Positions 14,864 to 25,500 of a stretch of DNA of 64,000 nucleotides are shown one piece after another (positions within the stretch are counted from its first letter, which is position 1; every line of letters starts with the position of its first letter). The stretch spans positions 62,001 to 126,000 of the forward strand of contig JAFUQN010000030.1 in the NCBI GenBank assembly GCA_017472365.1, written 5' to 3'. The notes below the pieces were generated by a model. It saw only the letters and a program-made list of their open reading frames with translations, was not told the DNA's origin and made no database searches. A program made the position numbers and the translations under genes. The stretch is from Bacillota bacterium. Its GTDB lineage: Bacteria > Bacillota > Clostridia > Peptostreptococcales > Anaerovoracaceae.

Positions 14864-15994
14864 ATGAATAATACTAATACCTTAATCAGTCTTCGCGGCG
14901 TTACCGTGGAATACGACGGTGTCGTTGTACTGGATCATCTGGATCTGGACATTAAGGATAAGGAATTCGTTACTCTCTTGGGCCCGTCTGGCTGTGGAAA
15001 GACCACAACGCTGAGAATCATCGGCGGTTTTACGGAGCCTTCGCAGGGTGACGTTTTTTTTGATGGAGTGAAGATCAATGACGTACCGCCGTATAAGCGA
15101 AATGTCAATACGGTGTTTCAGCGTTACGCTCTGTTCCCGCATCTGAACGTATACGAAAACATCGAATTCGGTCTGAAAATCACCAAACTGCCGGAAGAAG
15201 AGCGCAAAAAACGCATCAAGGAAATGCTGGCCATGGTAGGTCTGTCGGGTTTTGAACTGCGCCGCGTCAACCAGCTGTCCGGCGGTCAGCAGCAGCGCGT
15301 AGCGATTGCCCGCGCACTGGTCAATCACCCTCGTCTTCTGTTACTGGACGAACCTCTGGGAGCTCTGGACCTGAAACTGCGAAAGGAAATGCAAATCGAG
15401 CTGAAACGCATCCAGCAGCAGCTGGGGATCACCTTCCTCTACGTTACCCACGACCAGGAAGAAGCCCTGACCATGTCTGACCGTATCGTGATCATGAAAA
15501 ACGGCGAAATCCAGCAGATGGGAACACCCACCGATATTTATAACGAACCGATCAACGCCTTTGTCGCCGACTTCATCGGCGAATCCAACATCGTTGACGG
15601 TGTCATGATCGAAGATTATCTGGTGGAATTCGGTGGCCGCCGCCTGCCCTGTCTGGATGGTGGATTCGGTAAAAACGTGAAAGTCGATGTAGTCATCCGC
15701 CCGGAAGACTGGGAAATCTGTAAACCGGAAAACGGTCAGTTCCGCGGGATCGTCAAATCCAGCGTCTTCAAGGGCGTCCATTACGAGCTGATGGTCCAGG
15801 CCCCCGGCGAAGAGGAGGAATGGATGGTTCATACCATCGAAAACCACCCCGTCGGAAGCGAAATCGGTCTGATCCTGACCCCCGACGATATTCACATCAT
15901 GAACAAAATGTCTCCGGAAGAAGAAGCTGAGCTGGTCAGTGCACTGGAAGCCGACTCCATTCTGGAGGACGGCGAAGAAAGCGACGAAGAATAG
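14864..15994 (+). CDS. potA: Spermidine/putrescine ABC importer, ATP-binding protein
   Basis: Cytoplasmic ATPase subunit of a polyamine importer, 376 residues. The nucleotide-binding domain has Walker [10 protein letters not shown], signature [15 protein letters not shown] and Walker [13 protein letters not shown], followed by a C-terminal TOBE domain with [10 protein letters not shown]. The ATG at 14864 has AAAGGGGG upstream; earlier in-frame ATGs fall inside the structured leader and lack one. The end is acidic (EESDEE). First gene of potABCD, ten bases before potB. Confidence 0.95.
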   Translation: MNNTNTLISLRGVTVEYDGVVVLDHLDLDIKDKEFVTLLGPSGCGKTTTLRIIGGFTEPSQGDVFFDGVKINDVPPYKRNVNTVFQRYALFPHLNVYENIEFGLKITKLPEEERKKRIKEMLAMVGLSGFELRRVNQLSGGQQQRVAIARALVNHPRLLLLDEPLGALDLKLRKEMQIELKRIQQQLGITFLYVTHDQEEALTMSDRIVIMKNGEIQQMGTPTDIYNEPINAFVADFIGESNIVDGVMIEDYLVEFGGRRLPCLDGGFGKNVKVDVVIRPEDWEICKPENGQFRGIVKSSVFKGVHYELMVQAPGEEEEWMVHTIENHPVGSEIGLILTPDDIHIMNKMSPEEEAELVSALEADSILEDGEESDEE

Positions 15995-16003
15995 GAGGCT
16001 GCC

Positions 16004-16819
16004 ATGAAAGCAAGAATTGCTGCGGCCCCGTATCTTCTGTGGGCTGCCTTGTTCATCATCATTCCCATGGGACTGGTGGGCTGGTACGCCATTACCGACA
16101 TGGACGGAAACCTGACACTGGACAATTTCAGTGCCAGTATGCGCTTTGCACCGGTCATCGGCAGTTCCGTCTGGCTGGCAATCATCGCCACAGGCATCTG
16201 TCTGGTCATTGCCTATCCTTTGGCTTATATGATCTCCCGGAAAAGCGGAATCGGCCAGCGTACTCTGATCCTCCTGGTCATGCTCCCCATGTGGATGAAT
16301 TTCCTGCTGCGTACTTACGCCTGGATGACCTTACTGGAAAACAACGGTGTCATTAACCGTCTTTTGGGCATGATCGGCCTGGGTCCCTATGAAATGATCA
16401 ACACCCCCGGGGCTGTGGTCCTGGGTATGGTATATAACTACCTGCCCTTTATGATCCTTCCCCTGTATTCCGTTATGACGAAGATCGAACCACTGCTCAT
16501 CGAAGCCGCCACCGATCTGGGCTGTTCCCCCTGGGAAACCATGAAGCGCGTGATCCTTCCCCTGTCCCTTCCCGGGATTGCTACAGGCATCACCATGGTA
16601 TTCGTACCGTCGGTCTCCACCTTCGTCATCTCCGTCATGCTGGGCGGAGGTTCCTTCATGCTGATCGGTGACCTGATCGAAATGCAGTTCCTCGGAAATG
16701 CCTACAACCCTCATTTAGGTGCGGCACTGTCCCTGGTTCTGATGGCGATCCTGCTGCTGTGCATGGTGATCACCGATATGTTCAGTAATCCCGAGGAAAA
16801 GGAGGGCCTGTTATTATGA
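16004..16819 (+). CDS. potB: Spermidine/putrescine ABC importer, permease PotB
   Basis: Six-helix inner-membrane permease of 271 residues. The cytoplasmic coupling (EAA) motif that docks onto PotA is visible as EAATDLGCSPWETMKRVILP. AGGAGGCTGCC precedes the ATG. It overlaps potC by the ATGA tetranucleotide (16816-16819), so translation of the two is coupled. Confidence 0.95.
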   Translation: MKARIAAAPYLLWAALFIIIPMGLVGWYAITDMDGNLTLDNFSASMRFAPVIGSSVWLAIIATGICLVIAYPLAYMISRKSGIGQRTLILLVMLPMWMNFLLRTYAWMTLLENNGVINRLLGMIGLGPYEMINTPGAVVLGMVYNYLPFMILPLYSVMTKIEPLLIEAATDLGCSPWETMKRVILPLSLPGIATGITMVFVPSVSTFVISVMLGGGSFMLIGDLIEMQFLGNAYNPHLGAALSLVLMAILLLCMVITDMFSNPEEKEGLLL

Positions 16820-17625
16820 CAAAAAAACAGAATTCCTTTACCTCCAATTTATACATTTTCATCGTGATGGCGTTCATGTATCTCCCCATTCTGGTGATGA
16901 TCATCTACTCCTTCAACGACAGTAAAAGCCGCGGTGCCTGGGCCGGCTTCACCACTAAGTGGTATGCCGATCTGCTTCAGAACGAAAGTATCCTCACCGC
17001 GCTGTGGAACACGCTTATCGTCGCTGTGATTTCCTCCGTTGTAGCTACCCTTTTGGGAACCGCTGCTGCCGTAGGGATCCAGGCCATGAAGAAGAGAAAC
17101 CGCGAACTGATCATGAACTTCACCTATCTCCCGGTCATGAGCCCGGAAATCGTCATGGGTGTTTCCCTCATGCTTCTCTTCGTCATGTTCGGCGTGGATT
17201 TCAGTCTGTTCACCGTCATCGTGGCGCATATCACCTTCAACGTTCCTTACGTGATCCTGTCGGTTCTGCCAAAACTGCGTCAGATGGATAAATATTTGTT
17301 TGAAGCGGCCATGGACCTGGGGTGTACCCCTCTGCAGGCCTTCATGAAAGTTATGCTCCCGGAAATCATGCCCGGGATCATTTCCGGTTTTCTGATCGCC
17401 TTCACATTCTCTTTGGACGACTTCAACATTTCCTACTTCGTCAGCGGCGAACGGGCCCAGACGCTTCCTGTTCTGATCTACTCCATGACCAGAAAGCGCG
17501 TCAGCCCCGAGATCAATGCTCTGTCCGCCATCATTTTCGTGGTTGTCCTGACTGTTTTAATCATCACCAACCTGAACGATGTGCGCAAGGAAAAGCAGCT
17601 GCAGAAAGGAGGTCGACGTGGATAA
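16816..17625 (+). CDS. potC: Spermidine/putrescine ABC importer, permease PotC
   Basis: Second permease subunit, 269 residues, six helices, with the EAA motif EAAMDLGCTPLQAFMKVMLP. It pairs with PotB to form the translocation path. It starts in a 4-bp ATGA overlap with potB and overlaps the potD start by 8 bp, carrying the potD ribosome binding site AAAGGAGG inside its own last codons. Confidence 0.95.
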   Translation: MTKKQNSFTSNLYIFIVMAFMYLPILVMIIYSFNDSKSRGAWAGFTTKWYADLLQNESILTALWNTLIVAVISSVVATLLGTAAAVGIQAMKKRNRELIMNFTYLPVMSPEIVMGVSLMLLFVMFGVDFSLFTVIVAHITFNVPYVILSVLPKLRQMDKYLFEAAMDLGCTPLQAFMKVMLPEIMPGIISGFLIAFTFSLDDFNISYFVSGERAQTLPVLIYSMTRKRVSPEINALSAIIFVVVLTVLIITNLNDVRKEKQLQKGGRRG

Positions 17626-18892
17626 CAACATGTTCCGGCGTCTGACCGCCCTGTTCTGTACCATCCTTCTTCTGGCAGCCAGCGGCTCTGCCGCTTTTGC
17701 CGACAGCTTTGAATTCGACCGCGATAACCTTCCCTATACCGACGACTGGGATGCTTACTCTTATGACGAGGAGTATTACAGCCAGCTGGCCGGTCAGGGA
17801 GCCTCCATCAATTTCTACAACTGGGGAGAATACATTTCCGATGGCAGTGACGATCTGGTGGATGTCATCGCCGAGTTTGAAGCACTGACTGACATCAAAG
17901 TCTACTATACCAACTTCGCCACCAACGAAGAACTGTACGCAAAGCTGAAAAGCGGTGCGGCCAGCTATGACGTCATCGTACCGTCGGATTATATGGTTGC
18001 CCGCATGATCAAGGAAGAAATGCTGGCGCCTTTGGACTATTCCAACATTCCCAATGTCCGGTATATGAACCCGGCCTTTATGGATCCCAACTACGACCCC
18101 GGATCGGTCTATTCCCTGCCTTACGCATGGAACACTGTAGGGATCATCTATAACACCTCCATGGTGGACGAAGAGCCGGACAGCTGGAGCGTTCTGTGGG
18201 ATGAACAGTACGCCGGTCAGATTCTGATGTTCAATAATTCCCGCGATGCCTTCGGTGTCACGCTGAAGTACCTGGGATATTCCCTGAACACCGAAGATCC
18301 TGCTCAGATGAGAGAGGCCGCAGAACTCCTGAAAGAGCAGAAGCCTCTGGTACAGGCTTACGTCATGGACCAGATCTTCGACAAGATGGAAAATAACGAA
18401 GCAGCCATCGCAACGTATTATTCCGGCGACGCTCTGCTCATCGACAACGACAACATCGCCATCGCCATTCCCAAGGAAGGTACGAATAAGTTCGTGGATG
18501 CCTGCTGTATTCCTGCCGTAGCCAAAAATAAGCTGGGCGCGGAAATGTTCATCAATTTTCTGAACGAACCTCCCATCGCTGCTCAAAACACAGAATATGT
18601 GGGGTATGGTACCGCCAATTTAGCGGCCTATTGTCTTCTGGATGAAGAGGTCCGAAATGACCCCATCCTGTATCCGCCTCAGGAGATCCTGGACAATTCG
18701 GAAATGTACATCAACTTATCCGATGAAGCGAATCTGATGCTGGACCAACTCTGGACCGAAGTCAAGGCCAGTAACAAAAACATTCTGACCTGGGGAATTC
18801 TCCCCGTCATGACCATCGCAGCCATCGTCATCGGGAAAAGACAGTACCGTAAAAACCGCGAAAAACGTCACAAATATATGATTGAAGATTAA
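17618..18892 (+). CDS. potD: Polyamine-binding protein PotD with a C-terminal membrane anchor
   Basis: Extracellular substrate-binding protein of the PotD family (424 residues). The GTG at 17618 has AAAGGAGG five bases upstream; the next start, ATG at 17630, is too far away. The signal peptide ends AAFA/D (cleavage near residue 28) with no lipobox Cys, unlike the lipoprotein form usual in Gram-positives. The mature domain shows INFYNWGEYISDG, YDVIVPSDYMVARMI and LPYAWNTVGIIYN. At the end a hydrophobic stretch (about 389-406) and a basic tail (407-424) look like a C-terminal transmembrane anchor that would hold the protein on the outer face of the membrane. It is last in the operon, before a terminator. 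Confidence 0.93.
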   Translation: MDNNMFRRLTALFCTILLLAASGSAAFADSFEFDRDNLPYTDDWDAYSYDEEYYSQLAGQGASINFYNWGEYISDGSDDLVDVIAEFEALTDIKVYYTNFATNEELYAKLKSGAASYDVIVPSDYMVARMIKEEMLAPLDYSNIPNVRYMNPAFMDPNYDPGSVYSLPYAWNTVGIIYNTSMVDEEPDSWSVLWDEQYAGQILMFNNSRDAFGVTLKYLGYSLNTEDPAQMREAAELLKEQKPLVQAYVMDQIFDKMENNEAAIATYYSGDALLIDNDNIAIAIPKEGTNKFVDACCIPAVAKNKLGAEMFINFLNEPPIAAQNTEYVGYGTANLAAYCLLDEEVRNDPILYPPQEILDNSEMYINLSDEANLMLDQLWTEVKASNKNILTWGILPVMTIAAIVIGKRQYRKNREKRHKYMIED

Positions 18893-18930
18893 AAAAAGGA
18901 CGCCGTCCCTTCGGGGCAGCGTCCTTTTTC
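18893..18930. terminator. Bidirectional terminator between potD and the ABC exporter
   Basis: Stem AAAGGACGC/GCGTCCTTT with an inner GTCCC-TTCG-type hairpin. T5 follows on the plus strand and T7 on the minus strand. Confidence 0.85.
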
Positions 18931-18936
18931 ATTTCT

Positions 18937-20766
18937 CTAATTTTTTAAAACACGGGCCTGACTTTCTTCCGCAAACTGTTTACTGTACAGATCGTGGTGA
19001 TATCCACCTTTCTTTAATAAGTCCAGATGCTTTCCCTGTTCTACGATTTTCCCATCTTTCACTACTAAAATCAGATCTGCTTTTCGTATCGTAGATAAAC
19101 GATGAGCGATAAGGAAAGACGTACGATCCTTCAGAAGATGATCGATGGCCTCCTGAATCAATTGTTCCGTCTGAGTATCGATGGAAGATGTCGCCTCATC
19201 CAGAACAAAGATTCTGGGATCAGCCAATACCGCTCTCGCAAACGAAATCAGCTGTTTTTCTCCTGTGGACAGGCGGTCCCCGCCTTCACCCACATCGCTA
19301 TCCCAGCCGTGTTCCAGCTTTTCCACCACGATATCCGCTGATACTGCTTTTGCAGCAGCACGGATTTCTTCTTCCGTTGCGTCCAATCGTCCATATCGGA
19401 TATTTTCTCTCACCGTTCCCGAAAACAGATGCGGATTCTGAAGAACATAGCCGATGTTGGAATGAAGCCACAACTGACTTCTCTCCCGATAATCCTTCCC
19501 GTCGATCAGGATCTGTCCCGATGTGGGTTCGAAGAAACGACAGGCCAGATTCACCAGAGTACTCTTTCCTGCACCGGTCTCTCCAACGATGGCCACAGTT
19601 GTTCCCGCCGGAATGTGCAGAGAAAAATGTTTCAGAACATCTTCTCCACCATCGGGATAGCGGAACGTTACGTCACGGAACTCGATTTCGCCGGTCAAAG
19701 GTTCCCAGTTTTCCTTCCTCGGGTGGAACAAATCACCGTACCGTCCGATGACTTCCGGGCTGTCCTGAATATCCGGAGTCCTGTCCAAAAGATCTGTTAC
19801 ACGCTCGATGGATGCCTGGATAGAGATGAATTCGGCGATGTTCGCTGCGGTCATTTGGATCGGTTCAAAAATTCCCACGGCATAGGTCAGGAACGTGGAA
19901 AGCGTTGCGATTTCCAAGAGTTGCTCCGTCACCATATATCCGCCGCGGAGCAGTACGATTGAAACCGCCATGGTGGAGAAGAACAATACCAGCGGAATAT
20001 AGACTGCATTCAGCCGCGCAGCTTTCACTCCGGCCAGCTCCGCTTCTTCCGTCAATTTTCTAAATGCATTCGTATTCTGATCTTCGATGACCAGTGTCTT
20101 GGATGTTTTTGCTCCGGTGATTCCTTCGTTGAACGATCCGGTAATGCGGGAATTCAGTTTCCGGATCCGCCGGTTCCATCGCAGGATCTTCTCCTGAAAA
20201 TATCCCGTCAGCGCCAGAATCACGGGAACGATCAGTAGGACCACCAATGCCAGCTTCCAGTTCAGAAACAGCATTGCTCCAAAACCGCCGCCCACATAGA
20301 AAATGGACCACAGAAGATCCGTCATATTCCAGGCGATCATTCCGGCAATGCGGTTTGTATCCGCCATGACACGCGTCAGGAGATATCCCACCGGAGTGAC
20401 GTTGTAAAACGAAAAAGACAGTGTCTGTAAATGATTGAACAGCTCCCGTTTCAGATCCTTTCCCAAGTTCATTTCAATGTGCATGGAATTCCGGGTAAAG
20501 GCGATGACTGAAAGCGTCTGCAACAGTACCACACCGGCATATGCTGCCGCATAAGGCCAGAAGCCCTCCAGCGTTTCCGCTTCGATGAAGTTTCGGATCG
20601 CATATCTCTGAAACAGCGGAATCACCACGTCAATGGAGGCACATACTGCATTGAAGATCAACATGCCGACAAATGCCAAACGGTAACGCTTCAGAAACGG
20701 GATCAGCCGTTTCCAAATGGAAAGGTCAAAGGACTGGGTATATTCCTTTTCATCAAATGCGGCCAT
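18937..20766 (-). CDS. Heterodimeric ABC exporter subunit with catalytic Walker B glutamate (BmrD-like)
   Basis: Fused six-helix exporter domain and ATPase domain, 609 residues. Walker A is VGETGAGKST and Walker B IFVLDEATSSID carries the catalytic Glu, but the signature is LSTGEKQLISFAR instead of LSGGQ. This is the mirror image of the partner encoded upstream (degenerate Walker B, canonical signature), the arrangement of asymmetric exporters such as BmrCD or TM287/288. The ATG at 20766 has GGAAGGAGGTGA before it and lies within the last 14 bases of the partner gene, so both are translated together. It probably exports drugs or lipids; substrate unknown. Confidence 0.9.
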   Translation of the reverse strand: MAAFDEKEYTQSFDLSIWKRLIPFLKRYRLAFVGMLIFNAVCASIDVVIPLFQRYAIRNFIEAETLEGFWPYAAAYAGVVLLQTLSVIAFTRNSMHIEMNLGKDLKRELFNHLQTLSFSFYNVTPVGYLLTRVMADTNRIAGMIAWNMTDLLWSIFYVGGGFGAMLFLNWKLALVVLLIVPVILALTGYFQEKILRWNRRIRKLNSRITGSFNEGITGAKTSKTLVIEDQNTNAFRKLTEEAELAGVKAARLNAVYIPLVLFFSTMAVSIVLLRGGYMVTEQLLEIATLSTFLTYAVGIFEPIQMTAANIAEFISIQASIERVTDLLDRTPDIQDSPEVIGRYGDLFHPRKENWEPLTGEIEFRDVTFRYPDGGEDVLKHFSLHIPAGTTVAIVGETGAGKSTLVNLACRFFEPTSGQILIDGKDYRERSQLWLHSNIGYVLQNPHLFSGTVRENIRYGRLDATEEEIRAAAKAVSADIVVEKLEHGWDSDVGEGGDRLSTGEKQLISFARAVLADPRIFVLDEATSSIDTQTEQLIQEAIDHLLKDRTSFLIAHRLSTIRKADLILVVKDGKIVEQGKHLDLLKKGGYHHDLYSKQFAEESQARVLKN

Positions 20767-22555
20767 TCCCGTCACCTCCTTCCAATAACCGGCGGTCATC
20801 ACTGCTCATCTGAATCTCGTAAATATCACGATAAATCCCGGGACACCGGGTCAGTTCTGCATGTGTTCCGATATTCTGTACCCTTCCTTCATCGAGCACC
20901 AGAATCCGGTCCGCCTGCATCAGCGTCGTTACGCGATGAGAAATCAGAATGGTCGTTATCCCTTCAAGATTTTCTTTCAGCGCCGTTCTGATTTTCGTAT
21001 CGGTTTCTGCATCCACCGCAGACAAAGAATCGTCAAAAATCATGATTTTTGCATCAGAAATCAGCGTTCTTGCGATAGCGACCCTCTGTTTCTGACCACC
21101 CGACAGGGTTACACCGCGTTCTCCCACCAGCGTTTCGTAGCCATCGCGGAATTCCGTGATAGCTTCATCGACACAGGCAATCTCCGCGGCCCTGCGAATC
21201 TCGTGATCCCCGGCCAGCGGCCGGGTTGCCGCGATATTTTCCCGGATGGTTTGGGAAAACAGAAACGGTTCCTGAAGAACCAGTCCGATTTTTCTCCGCA
21301 GATCACTGCGACGGATTTTTCGGATATCCACGCCGCCGATCGTAATTGTCCCTTGATCATCGTTCAAATCATACAAGCGGTCCAAGAGATGAACCATGGT
21401 ACTTTTTCCGGAACCGGTACTCCAGAGGATAGCGAATGTCGTCCCTCTCGGAATCGTAAACGAAACATCCTTCAATACCGTATGATCCCCATATCCAAAT
21501 GTCACATGATCAAATACGATATCTCCTTCATCAGGAAGTTCCACATCCCCGGGGTGATCCACTTCTTCCGGCGCTTTCAGGATATATCCCACACGATCCA
21601 TGGAAACACCCGCTTTGCTCATGTCGGACAAAACGCGTCCCAAAGTACGTACCGGCCAGGACAGCGCCTCATTATATGTAACAAAGGCCAAAAATTCACC
21701 CAGCGTCAGATTTCCGTGAACAGTTTCCCACGTTCCGGCCAAAACGATGACCAGGATCTGGGAACAAGTCATCAGCGTTCCGGAAGCCCAGTAAATCGAA
21801 CTGATTTTCCCCAGACGGATCCAGAGATCCGAGAAAAATTCATTCTTTTCCTGAAAACGGTCGATTTCATATTTTTCGCGGCCAAAGGCCCGGACCACAC
21901 GGACGCCGGTCAGATTCTCCTGCGCACAGGTGGTCAGCGCCCCTTCTGCTTCGTCAGCTTCTTTAAAGTGATAAGAAATTTTCCGGTAAAAAACTCCCGA
22001 AATGATACAGATCAGTGGAACGAAAATGGATGCGATAGAGGCCAGTTTCACGTTCATGGAAAACATGATCCACAGATACAGTCCAATCAAAAAGACCGTT
22101 CTTACAACTTCCACCAGCTGATTACAGACAAACCGGCGGATCACTTCCACATCCGAAGTGGCGCGTTGGATCATATCACCGGTGGAATGGGCTACATGCC
22201 ACGAAAAACTTAGCCGCTGGATGTGATCATAGACCTCATCGCGGATGTTCTTTACAAACCGTTCCGAGCCCTTTGCCAGTTCCACACGCTGTCCATAGTT
22301 TGTGATCCCCCGCAGGACAGCAAATCCCAGCACCGCAAAAGCCGCCTGAACCAAAACCGCCAGGGTAGCATCCGGTTTCACCAGGATTTCATCCACCGTA
22401 TACCGGATGACCTGAGGTGTCAGCGAATGGAATACAGTTCCCAGGCATGAACAGCCCAGAGCCAGTACGAAGCTCCGCTTACACCCTCTCAGGTAGCGCA
22501 GGATCATGTTCATCTTTTCTCTGATTGTCATTCGAAAGGGTGTCTGATGTTCCAT
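20753..22555 (-). CDS. Heterodimeric ABC exporter subunit with degenerate ATPase site (BmrC-like)
   Basis: A 600-residue half-exporter with six N-terminal helices and a C-terminal ATPase domain. The signature LSGGQKQRVAIAR is canonical, while the residue after the Walker B Asp is D509 instead of Glu, as expected for the non-catalytic subunit of an asymmetric exporter. The Walker A motif reads WSTGSGKST, with Trp at residue 378 where the family has Gly. AGGAGG precedes the ATG, 18 bp after the addB stop, so it is probably in one transcript with addB. It overlaps its partner gene by 14 bp. Confidence 0.9.
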   Translation of the reverse strand: MEHQTPFRMTIREKMNMILRYLRGCKRSFVLALGCSCLGTVFHSLTPQVIRYTVDEILVKPDATLAVLVQAAFAVLGFAVLRGITNYGQRVELAKGSERFVKNIRDEVYDHIQRLSFSWHVAHSTGDMIQRATSDVEVIRRFVCNQLVEVVRTVFLIGLYLWIMFSMNVKLASIASIFVPLICIISGVFYRKISYHFKEADEAEGALTTCAQENLTGVRVVRAFGREKYEIDRFQEKNEFFSDLWIRLGKISSIYWASGTLMTCSQILVIVLAGTWETVHGNLTLGEFLAFVTYNEALSWPVRTLGRVLSDMSKAGVSMDRVGYILKAPEEVDHPGDVELPDEGDIVFDHVTFGYGDHTVLKDVSFTIPRGTTFAILWSTGSGKSTMVHLLDRLYDLNDDQGTITIGGVDIRKIRRSDLRRKIGLVLQEPFLFSQTIRENIAATRPLAGDHEIRRAAEIACVDEAITEFRDGYETLVGERGVTLSGGQKQRVAIARTLISDAKIMIFDDSLSAVDAETDTKIRTALKENLEGITTILISHRVTTLMQADRILVLDEGRVQNIGTHAELTRCPGIYRDIYEIQMSSDDRRLLEGGDGNGRI

Positions 22556-22573
22556 GACGCGCCTCCTCTCTTT

Positions 22574-25500
22574 CTATTTTTTGTACCGGCACCCACTGAA
22601 CGCCGTGTCGAAATAACATACACTTTTGAAATCACAGTATTGACAGGCATCTGTCGTCTTTGTCTTTCTCGGTTCTGCAGAAATGTTCCCGCCAACAAGT
22701 TCCTGACACAGCGTCCGGATCGTCCGGCTGACTTCCTCACGGAATTCCCGGAAATCCTCGGCTGATAACACCGAAGATTCGGAGGTTTTCGATAACGTAC
22801 CATCCTTCTTTCTGGACAGCGCCAGTACGCTGGAAGTCTTCTCAAAGTCCCCGGCAACGCTTCGGATCACCTGCGGTTCATCCACCATGAGACCGTTCAT
22901 TTTAAAGCTTTTTTCTACTGTATCCGTCACTTTCTCAGTCAGCTCTTCCGCATCATATCCGTCAGCGTTTACAGAAGGTTCTCCGATCATAAAGTAAAAC
23001 ACACCGGCAGGTTCTGCATTTTTCACGCCGTTGACAGCTCCCTGCAGATACAGCATCAGCTGCAGACGGTACCCGCCTTTCGCTTCTTCCGGTCGGAAGA
23101 TCTCCGTCCCCGATTTGTAATCGATCACCTTCACATACGGAGTCCCATCCGCTCCCGGCAGCACATCCACACGGTCGATTTTCCCTTCTATGCGGACTGA
23201 TTCTGAGATTTCAATGGGCGGAAAGAGCTGATGATTTCCACGGCCAAATCCGGCCTCCAGATACATGTCGCTGATCTGTCCCTGGCGGACGTGCTGAATC
23301 AAAATCCAGGCCGCATCCGTACAAATGCGCTTCATGCGTTCCAGCCGGTATTCTTCCCGGCCGCCGGAGCGCAAAACAGCTTCACCGTAACGGTCTGCGA
23401 TCTGCTCCATCAGCTCCGATACGCGGATCTGGCATTGTTCACGGCTGATTTTCATCCATTCCGATTCCGGATCCGTCACTGCAATATCGGGCGAAGTCAG
23501 CTGCCGTGACAACATCATCAGACATTCATGATACACGTCCCCTGTTTCGCGACCGGCCAGTTCGAAGACCCGTCGTTCCTCCGGCCTCAACCCATACTGT
23601 AGGAAATGACTGAACGGGCACTTCCCAAACCGCTCTAAGCGCGACGGGCTGAGCACCAGCTGCTCATACCCCTCTTTTTTATAAATGCGGTCCACCAGCC
23701 CCTGTTCCAACCGGTCGATACGGTTATCGAAAGCAACACCCTCCTGCAGCGGTTCCAGATATGCGGGGGAATTATTCAAAAACCAGTTCAGCGTCCCCTT
23801 CCACACCGGATCCAGTTCCGTTTCCTCTCCGGTCATCCATTCCCGGACAGCTCCGGTCAGATGTTCCAGGGCATTATCCGCACTTTGAACGCGATCCAGC
23901 ACCTGTTCCCTGTTCAGGATATCAGAAACTTCCGGAATCTGCGGAAAGATCCCCTGTAGCTTTTCATAGATCAGAGAGGCCTTGGCCGCTCCTCCGTCAC
24001 CGTCCGCCACAGTATAGCTGATCCATAACCGTTCTGACGGTTTGGACAGATTTTTATAGATCGCAATTTTTTCTTCCAGAAGGCGCCAGCTGTCATCCTT
24101 ACAAATCTGCAGATCTTTTGAAAGCAGCATCGCCTTTTCTTGTTCTGACAGCAGGTCCTCCGACGCACCGGAACCCGGCAATAATCCGTCATTGGCTCCG
24201 AGGACCAGAAGCGCTTTTACGTTTCCCGTTCTGGTGCGCTGCATCGTTCCCACGATCACCTGGTCATAGGACGGCGGAAGAAGGCCGATTTCCACCGCGG
24301 AACATCCTGCGTTCAGCATCGCAGCATAATCCGCCGTGGAGAGTTCTTCCTCGCCGCACAGCTCCACGATCTGATCCAAAAGTCCACTGATGATTTTCCA
24401 AATCTGTGCCGTCTCGGACAACAATTCCTGTTCTCCGGCTTCTTCCAGTACATCACACAGTTCCATCAGTTTTTCGGGAATCTTTGCCGTACCGGTCAGA
24501 TATTCATACAGTAGGCGGGTCTTTCCCAACCCCGTTTTTTCTTTTTTCATTGCGGAAGACAGTTTCACCACAGGGTCCACCAGACGTTTCCTCATGTCTT
24601 CCAATTCTTTCAGGCCATCTTCCCCGTACCTGCTGACTCCGTATCGGAAAGGCCGCCGCAGGTTGGATGCCGCGCTTCGATAGGAAAGAATGTAATTTTC
24701 CAGACGTTCTCCTTCATCGCGGCTCAGATCCGAAAGGCCGGTCTTTACCATCTGAAACAGTTCTTCATACCGGATCCGTCCGGACAGTGTATCCAGTAAG
24801 CCCATGAGATATTCCACTGCGGGATTGTGCAGGACCGTTCGTTTTTTATCCAGAAATACAGGAATTCCGTATTTTCCAAATACCCGGGAAATCACCGAAC
24901 CGCGGCCCTCCATATCATTGGTGATCACAGTGATGTCCTCATAACGGTATCCGCGGTCCCTCACCAGCCGCAGGATCTCCGCCGCGGCGCTTTCTGCTTC
25001 GTTATAGATATTGGCTGCACGACAAAAGGCCACCGCATCCTCTGGATCATTTCCGTCAGAAAAGTTTTCCACGAAGCCAGTCTCTGCAGCGTAAATCTGA
25101 TGCGGCCAGGCGTACAGATTTCGTTCCAGATGTTCCAGTTGGGAATGACGTTCCGGTCTCCGGTATTCCTCGCCGATGGCTTTCTGTTCCCAGATCGTTC
25201 CCTGGTCCATTGCCATCAGCCGCAGCTGGTCCATGACCATCTTTGACAGGCCAAACAAATCCCCGTCTCCCGGTTCTTTTTCCGGACCGCAGACCCCCGG
25301 ATCACCGATCATCACCAGATTCACATCCATGGCACAGGCCATCAGTTGCCCCAAAAGGGCCATGCTCTTCGGCGTAAACGAATCAAATCCGTAAATCCAA
25401 AACTCCCCGCTTCTTACGAGGGGCGAATGGGGGATCTGTTCCGTCACCAGTCGTGTATAATCCTCGGTATCCACATACTTTCCAATGATTCTCTCCTGAT

